Source: Tubulanus polymorphus (lineage: Eukaryota; Nemertea; Palaeonemertea; Tubulaniformes; Tubulanidae). Taken from it: a DNA stretch of 64,000 nt. The notes below the pieces were generated by a model that was not told the origin of the DNA, searched no databases, and saw only the letters and a list, made by a program, of their open reading frames with translations. This document shows, piece by piece, positions 58,101-64,000 of this stretch; the first letter of the stretch is position 1, and each line of letters begins with the position of its first letter. The translations under genes and the position numbers were made by a program. Location: positions 22,226,001 to 22,290,000 of the forward strand of contig NC_134025.1 in NCBI RefSeq assembly GCF_964204645.1, read 5' to 3'.

Positions 58101-61100
58101 GTATAAAAACACCAGACCGTAGACATGCTTACGTTTAGAAATTGCAGGCAATGCATCTGTAAACGCGTAAGATAAAACAAAATTGAATAGAACGGTGATA
58201 GTATTATCTATTGGTATCGGCGCTGTAAAATCTCAACACTCCCTCTAAAAAAGCCTGCGGGATGTATATAATATAAGCACGAATAAACGAAATTCCGTAG
58301 AACTCACCTGTGCATCCTTTCACAACATTTTCACCATCATCGATCGCGTCATTAATCAAATCCGGCAGACGGCTGTTTATTTTCCACGTGGCGTAACAGC
58401 CGACCAGGCCTTTTTTAGACACGACCGCCGACGGCAACGACGCGTACCTGTTCGCCGGAACTCCGCCGACGAAGAAAGGTCCGTTCAGATGAAATTGCCC
58501 GTCACTTTGGTCAGGGTTAATCGTGGCCGTCGTCGCGTCCACGTGGATTATATGCCTGTTCAGACTAGGCACCGATAATTTCACTCTGTGCCACTGGTTA
58601 TCGTTCAGTTTCGTGGCGGTGTTTATTTTCGTCGATTTCGGGCCCAAACCGCTGTCGAAAGCGTAGTGCAGATAACCGTTCACTAATTCCAAAGCGACGA
58701 AATGTCCGTGAGGATTACCGCTGGTGAAGGCGATGAGGCCGTTTTCGTGTTTGGTTTTGAAAAGGAATGACAGTTTCATCTTTTCCCTGGAGCCCATTCC
58801 TTCCAGTTCGATGAACGTTTGCGGCGACCGGACGGTGATTGGCAATATCACGAACAGACCTCCCTCGTCGTGGTGCCCGGCAGTTCCGTCGATGTTTACG
58901 CCGCCGTCCGTGCCGATCAGTTCGAAATATTTCGAACCGTCGAATATAACGTTGCTCATTTCGCCGATATAGTTTCGATAACCGAACGGCGGTTTTATAC
59001 CCTGCCCGTACGTTCCGAAGTTCACATTTTGAATTATGAATTCGAAGTCTTGCTTCGGAATATCACCTGAAAAATATTAACATTGGATTATCAGTTGTGT
59101 TGTCAGTTCTGTTTCAGTCAAAATGATGAAAACGCTATCGATGCAGGTTTTTGCGGTGACTGATTCGGGCCATACTAAAAGTTTTTCAGTACGGCTATAC
59201 GGCACGATAAATTTTTTTAAGGAATTCTCGCACGAAAAAAACTGTAAGTTTTGAATTCGCACGAGAAAACAAAAAAAAATTGAATTCTCGAACGAGAAGA
59301 CCAAACTGTTTTATTTCTCGCACACAAAAAAACCAAACTTGTAGAAATCTTAATTTTATCGTGCGTCTGGTCGGGTAGGAAATCTTTTCTGTATGGCCCG
59401 TATCAAACCATAGGGTTTGTGCTTGGATCCAATGATTTGTGACCGTAGCCTATAGCCAGAGGCACGAGGTGTGAAAACGAAAAACAAATTGATGCATTCT
59501 CTTGTTTCTTTGGCTTTCTGTTGGAAACGTGTTTTTCGACTGCAGTGCGTGTCCGCCTTTATCACAATTTATATTTTGTAGAAATCGAGGCTCCTGCATA
59601 GCGTATATTGCAGGGTTTTGAACGAGTTATCTTACTAGTAACGGGTACACCGTCGTCCACCCAAGCTTGCAACTGGTCCGCTCTTCGACGTATGTGCAAC
59701 GTGTGCCATCGGTCATCGTTTATGTTGTTGCCAACACGAATAATCTAGATGGGTGAAAATGAAAATAATGTCCGTGATTTATTTCGTTTTAGTTGGAATG
59801 AGAATATTCATGCAGTGTTCACCAATTAATAACCAATGCTTCTGTAGGATACCATTTCAACGTGAATTCAACATATTCTTTTTCATGTATACATTCAAAG
59901 TGTGTATGTTTGAATACTCGGCTCAACCTAAAGCCAATTTCCAATTGCTTTGAGTACGGATTTTTCAAGATAAACATGGGAGGGCGAAGGGAAAAAATGT
60001 TCAATTCTTATTATAGGAGTTTAAAAAAGGAAGGGAGCAGGAAAAAAATAAAAATGAATTTTTGAATTATTTGGGTATTTTCAACATGAAACCATGAAAG
60101 GACTGCAGAAAAAATAGAAATGCTGTGAAGGTTATGATGAATTTTTTTCAAATGATCTTGAGATTGAAAATTAAGATGAACATGACTTTTACAAGTGATT
60201 GAAAATCAAGACGGGCATAACGAAAAGATTCTTTTCTTTGTATTGGAAAAACTGTGATGAAAACACGAAGGACAAAAAAGATTTTCATAGAGTAATTTTT
60301 GCCGAATATTGGGAGGCGGATCCGTACTCCGAGTAATTAAAAAAGCCGAACTGGTGATATTCGTAAAACATATTACCCTTTGTCCGTCGCGAACTTTTGC
60401 TGTAATCTTCGCCTTGCCCTCTTCTATTTCGCTCTTGAGCATGTGTTGTCCATCGGGAGACTGGGTAAGGAAGAGTACGGTATTGTCCAGTGGGGTTTTA
60501 AACCTGATCGAGAGATCGTTGACGTGTCTGGTGTGGTACGGATGTGGATAGGTAACTCTCACCCACTGTGTACCGTCGAATCGTCGGATTGGTGCAACTG
60601 AGAAATTCGAAAAAAAACGACAAGTCATTTATCATAACGAATAAACGAGCAGATACATATATTGACCGGGACGATCAAAATCCAAAATTTAAGAATTACA
60701 GAACGTTTCTTAAGGAAGTTAAACTTATATGTAGAAATTTGAATATTCTCGGTGTTCGCAACTGACACATATCGCGACTTAATATGCAAATATATGACTG
60801 ATTATGCAAATATATGTATGTAGATGTTCAGTTAGAAATGTTTGCCAGGACAAAATCGTTTATCGGGACTTTTTACCAGATTTTCTTTTTAAGAATAAAT
60901 AGAAAGTATTGAAGTTAACGGAACCTTACCATCTTTACATTTGAATCCGGTGTACGGAGTGTCACGACAATCGCATACGAACGAGTTGTACCGGTCCAAA
61001 CAATTACCATTAAAACAATCATCCGTGTGACCGCAATAGAGACCCGGCATATTACACGTCGAACCGATACTAATTCCCGAGGTAGCGTGAGATTCTTCGA

Positions 61101-63471
61101 AGTTTGCGCTCACGCCGTTGATTTTCGGATCGAGAATGCACCCGATGAATCCTTTTCTGCCCCATAGCTTCCACGGCAAAACGGACGGGTTATCGATACC
61201 GCCGATGTACATGAACGAACCCAGATTAAGATTCGGGTCGTTGCCGGGCACGTCGACCTGGTGAGATTGTTCGTCGACGACTACCAGGAACGATTTGCCG
61301 CTCTTTTCGATGTGAACGTCGTGGAATAGTCCGTCATTAACGCGCCTAGTGCCTAACATCTGACGTACCGTTCCTTGTCCGTGATTGGCCAGCAAATACA
61401 ACTGACCGTCGTACACTTCCAGAGCGATAAAATCTTGGTAGCCGAGCGGCGCTCCGTTGAAAAGCAACAACCCGTTCGGTTCGGGAGTTTTGAATTTGAA
61501 CTCTACCGATCCGGTCGGGTGCGTGTTCCATTTAGGAAGACGGACGTACGATTCGCGTGTACGAAATGTGATCGTTTTTGGTCTGGATGGAAGTGTCGGT
61601 GGCGCGGTCACGGTGACCGGATCTTTCGTGATAATCGATGCGGTCGGGCCTGGTCCGCCGCCGTCTGTTGTAGTCACCGATATTGTGGGTTTGACGACGA
61701 TGTATTTCGGAACGGTTTCGCGCGTGATGTCGACGATTACGTTGATTTGAGGCTTCGTCGATTGACCACTCTGAACTATAGCCTAGAAATACATCGAAAA
61801 CATGAAAAGAACAAAATGTTTTCTTCACCTTAAAGATACAATATTGATAACAATAATAGTAATATCGATAATTATCATCTATTATTACTATTATTGCTAT
61901 CAGTATTATTACTACTATCAATATTATAATTCTTAGTGTATTTAACATTACTAATGAATATTATAGTATCATTGATATTCATTATCACATATATTATAAA
62001 GCAACATATGTATCGATTTGTATTGCACCTTGCACATAATGCAACTCCTACAATGTACAATAATCTAGTGTAAGACATGAAGAAAATGAAATTATATTAT
62101 ATCATATTATATACACATTTATCATTTGTGGAATACAATATTCGTGTCGCACAACTTACGGATTTAATTTCTCCGTAGAAATTATTGTAGACTTCGTAGT
62201 TGGTGTTCTGCGATGGATTTGGAGTACCGCATATGTAAATTTGGCCATCATTTAATATGTAGAAATCATAGTTCAAACGTTCCTCGGATTGATATCCGTC
62301 GTCGACCGTAACTGTCAACTATCAAGAAAAAGAACATTCGTGGATTTTGTATTCCTTTCGATTAAAATGATTCGGGATTAATCGGTTTCAATAGATTACC
62401 AAACGGGCTCTTTTCTGAACGAGAACTTTGTGCCATCGGCCATCGTCGAGTCTAGGGGTTCCGATCTGTTTTGTTATGCTTTGTCTATTCAGACCAACAT
62501 CGTAATCGAGGTTGACAACTATGAGTCCAGCCTGAAATAAGATTTTCAAAAATACAACAAATTAAAACAGACTTTTTCGGAAATTTAGATTCTGGAGATT
62601 TTTTTAATTTTGTTTTGTAAGGTTACCTTTAATCTTATGAACATTTTACCACGGCTGTTTTCAGTAAACCACAGTAAACCGTCCGATTGGGTAGCTTTGA
62701 ATTCTAGGCTTACTTCTTCATTCGCGTTCAAATACCTATCCATTTCGTCGACGTTGTATTTCACCCAACCTTGACCTCCGGGACAATTGAGTATAGGCGG
62801 GGACGTTTGCGGCCTGGGAGTGGTGCTAACTTCCTCGCACACTTTCTCCGGTATCAAATTAAGCGCCATCAACCTTGACCTTCTCGTGTTCCACGTGTTG
62901 AAATCGTCCAATATGAAGTTCGCGTAGCGCGCGCTGTTGCGGAATGAGTTCGGTCGACCGACGTAAAACCTCCACCCGTTTTCGCTGATACCGTAATGAC
63001 TAGTCGGGTATCGAGCCTGTCCCGTCTTTATACAATTCACGAACATCGAAACGCCTTCGTTTTTGTTCCAGGTCAATTCGACGAGATGCCATTTGTTTGT
63101 TTGCAGCGGTTTAGACGAGGCGGTCCATTTCTTATCGGGCGTCTTGATCGTTCCTTCCAATCGGCCATTTTTGTAGACCAGATCTAACGATTTACTCGAT
63201 ACGTAATGCGAATTTTCGCGATTGTCCATCGGATACACCCAGGCCCGCACGGTAAACCCGTCTTTGCAGTTTCTCAACAAGTCTCCTTTACACATGAAAC
63301 GGTCTCCGAAGTCGATGTATTGGTCGATTCCGTTTAGTTTTATGCCTTTACCATTTCGCGATGGAACCAACGGTGGTTGGCCGTAAATGTAGCCGGTAGT
63401 TCCCGAGTTACTATCGATCAACCTATTGCCGCGTTGTATGTTTTCGAATCGGAACAGATTTTCCGAGACAA
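50458..63471 (-). CDS. Neurexin-like LNS/EGF membrane protein with C-terminal WD40 propeller (5' end off the window)
   Basis: Twenty-eight exons encode 2424 residues; the start lies right of the window. Exons: 63471-62627, 62531-62400, 62318-62160, 61782-60930, 60597-60377, 59744-59636, 59066-58308, 58156-58133, 57721-57602, 57501-57317, 57157-56881, 56780-56678, 56579-56560, 56274-56167, 56001-55817, 55462-55195, 54683-54584, 54466-54450, 54356-54246, 54144-53960, 53791-53524, 53399-53294, 53207-52822, 52736-52290, 52133-51934, 51738-51586, 51501-50848, 50739-50458. All phases agree. Order: a concanavalin/laminin-G-like domain, LNS, LNS-EGF, LNS, LNS, three EGF-LNS cassettes, a transmembrane span (about 1761-1783), a Gly/Ala-rich region, and seven to eight WD-type repeats to the TAA. 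The ectodomain is of neurexin type (synaptic or epithelial adhesion). The WD40 end is unexpected. I am confident of the exons and less so that they form one protein. Confidence 0.75.
52290..53207 (-). CDS. Neurexin-like gene, transmembrane and Gly/Ala-rich exons
   Basis: Exon 53207-52822 encodes a small-residue linker, a hydrophobic span (GVVAGVLLGLLLLGTALMWA) and a stop-transfer-like YKCKPGWCLCPG, followed by Gly/Ala repeats. Cysteines just after the span could be palmitoylated (pattern only). Exon 52736-52290 encodes a long GAGAGAG run, then GGGYGTGAGYQGS and GGAGGYGGAGGYGG segments with scattered Ser and Tyr, like silk or low-complexity assembly sequences. Both exons end in phase 1. No folded domain is expected here. 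Confidence 0.8.
53294..57721 (-). CDS. Neurexin-like gene, three EGF-LNS cassettes
   Basis: Each cassette has the same four-exon plan. An EGF exon of 120, 108 or 111 nt ends in CDCNMTS followed by a G-x2-C turn. A 185-nt exon encodes E-x-EGY and RLAFGFMT. A 277-, 268- or 268-nt exon encodes NDGxYHVVRF and YVD. A 103-, 100- or 106-nt exon encodes GVYYNGLR-type sequence and APH. Cassettes 2 and 3 are preceded by 20- and 17-nt microexons (56579-56560, 54466-54450) and cassette 1 by a 24-nt one (58156-58133). The sequence matches the last LNS domain of neurexins (YHVVRFTRNG, GLYYDGLKV). The cassette was evidently duplicated as a unit. Confidence 0.85.
54862..55101 (-). repeat. Dispersed repeat family A, copy 7 (reverse orientation)
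   Basis: On the - strand it reads TTAAAATAGGGATTGTCCCC, then CTTACAGACCCACCACACCT, CGGGAGCGAAACAGGGGG, GAAATCGAAGTACAGATATA and GAAATTCGGTGCCGGTTCAT. It lies in an intron of the neurexin-like gene. Confidence 0.7.
58308..63471 (-). CDS. Neurexin-like gene, N-terminal laminin-G/EGF half
   Basis: Exon 63471-62627 begins with a jellyroll domain (FTVRAWVYPMDN, KWHLVELTWNKNEGVSMFVN, WRFYVGRPN), then after a Pro/Thr linker starts an LNS domain (EVSLEFKATQSDGLLWF). The next two exons finish it (DDGRWHKVLVQKRARL, FYGEIKS). Exon 61782-60930 has a Thr/Pro-rich linker, an LNS domain (SVEFKFKTPEPNGLLLFNG, GRKGFIGCILDPKINGV) and an EGF domain (CGHTDDCFNGNC to TGFKC). Exons 60597-60377, 59744-59636 and the start of 59066-58308 make a third LNS (DDRWHTLHIRR, YIGEMSNVIFDG). 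The remainder of the last exon is a fourth (KLSFLFKTKHENGLIAFTS, KKGLVGCYATWKIN). All face the extracellular side by family precedent. Confidence 0.8.
59154..59410. mobile_element. Foldback MITE, third copy
   Basis: Same family as 23816-24039: GGTGACTGATTCGGGCCATA at the left, TATGGCCCGTATCAAACCAT at the right, and several diverged CTCGCACGAGAA motifs inside. It lies in an intron of the neurexin-like gene. Confidence 0.65.
59945..60350 (+). repeat. Dispersed repeat family B, copy 2
   Basis: Aligns with 19550-20095: GAGTACGGATTTTTCAAGAT, GGAAGGGAGCAGGAAAAAAA, AAAGGACTGCAGAAAAAA, TTGAAAATCAAG and GGAGGCGGATCCGTACTCC in the same order. It lies in an intron of the neurexin-like gene, antisense to it. 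Confidence 0.6.
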
Positions 63472-64000
63472 CTGAAAATAAAAATTTCCTTCAATTAGTT
63501 TCGCTTTAATTTTCAGACATTTTAGAATTTCACAAAACTTCTTACTATTTCTGCATCGAATATTGAAAATAGTAAATGTTGATATTGATATAATAGATTT
63601 TACATTATACTTTAATCTTAATCGTGAACAGGAGAATTTCCTGATCGTTAGGCTAATATAGACATTAAGAGTACCATTGATTAGATAGTAAATAGCTTGA
63701 TTGTAAACAAAAATGTGTTGAAGCATTTTATTTAAAAAAATCATTTAGCCAGACGAACAAGTGCTGGGCTACTGAACTCAGTAGATGTCTATTCGCTGTA
63801 GCGATAAGTGATATATTGTGCAGATTGAATGAAAGCGTTCGGAAGAAAAAATGTTGCATTTTTTGTTGAGCGTATTTTCAAATATTTTGCTTTGAAGGCC
63901 ATCGATAAATCACATCCGCAAATCATACACAGTAAACCTTACTCAAACCAGGATCTATGAGAAAAACGATGTAAGTGGACTACCATGTTTGTAGTCTCAA
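63472..64000 (-). other. Intron of the neurexin-like gene (5' flank of its first visible exon)
   Basis: The acceptor TATTTTCAG abuts exon 63471-62627, which enters in phase 1, so the gene continues to the right. A donor-like GAGTAAGG near 63942 would end an exon in the right phase, but the candidate exon has no recognisable sequence and is not called. Confidence 0.5.

Noticed and set aside
63742-64000. An upstream exon of the neurexin-like gene ending at a GTAAGG donor near 63942
   Set aside because: The phase would fit, but the peptide has no recognisable laminin-G sequence and no acceptor is visible before the window edge.
1-64000. CRISPR arrays, rRNA, bacterial operons or viral genes
   Set aside because: No regularly spaced short repeats, rRNA cores or capsid/polymerase motifs were seen; the only reverse-transcriptase trace is the LINE tail at 47040-47548.

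Overview
The window is nuclear DNA of an animal: coding sequence lies in short exons with GT/AG introns, GC is low, and the intergenic and intronic DNA holds a tRNA-derived SINE, foldback elements and a non-LTR retrotransposon tail. Protein families (cyclin D, L1-CAM-like Ig domains, neurexin-like LNS/EGF domains, C2H2/AT-hook) indicate a bilaterian invertebrate. The repeat types would suit a marine lophotrochozoan, but the sequence does not fix the species.

Layout from left to right. (1) 453-1698, + strand: the last two coding exons of a cyclin D gene, followed by its 3' UTR. (2) 17423-7361, - strand: a complete 15-exon gene for an acidic AT-hook and C2H2 zinc-finger protein of 1158 residues, with a piggyBac-like MITE and a SINE in its introns. 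(3) 19272-48400, + strand: four tandem paralogues, each encoding an Ig-Ig-Ig-Ig-EGF-transmembrane receptor with a short tail. The Ig domains most resemble the N-terminal Ig domains of the L1-CAM/neuroglian family. The first gene is old, divergent and carries a nonsense codon; the other three are recent copies that share introns and flanks. (4) 63471-50458, - strand, running off the right edge: a 28-exon neurexin-like gene. Its laminin-G/EGF ectodomain continues, with all splice phases matching, through a transmembrane segment and a Gly/Ala-rich stretch into a WD40 propeller that ends the protein.

The gene models were built by hand from splice sites, phase and family motifs. All exon sets close exactly in frame: 3477 nt for the zinc-finger gene; 1686, 1590 and 1695 nt for the three recent Ig genes; 7275 nt of complete codons for the neurexin-like gene. 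Expression was not tested.

Two features stand out. The first is the tandem Ig-EGF receptor array, with mosaic (gene-conversion-like) sharing, reciprocal loss of Ig core residues, one clipped tail and one paralogue broken at an Ig cysteine. This is the pattern expected of a rapidly turning-over surface-recognition family. The second is the neurexin-like ectodomain joined through a membrane span to an intracellular WD40 propeller, an architecture I do not recognise. Both are membrane proteins of adhesion-type families and lie tail to tail about 2 kb apart; any functional link between them is inference.
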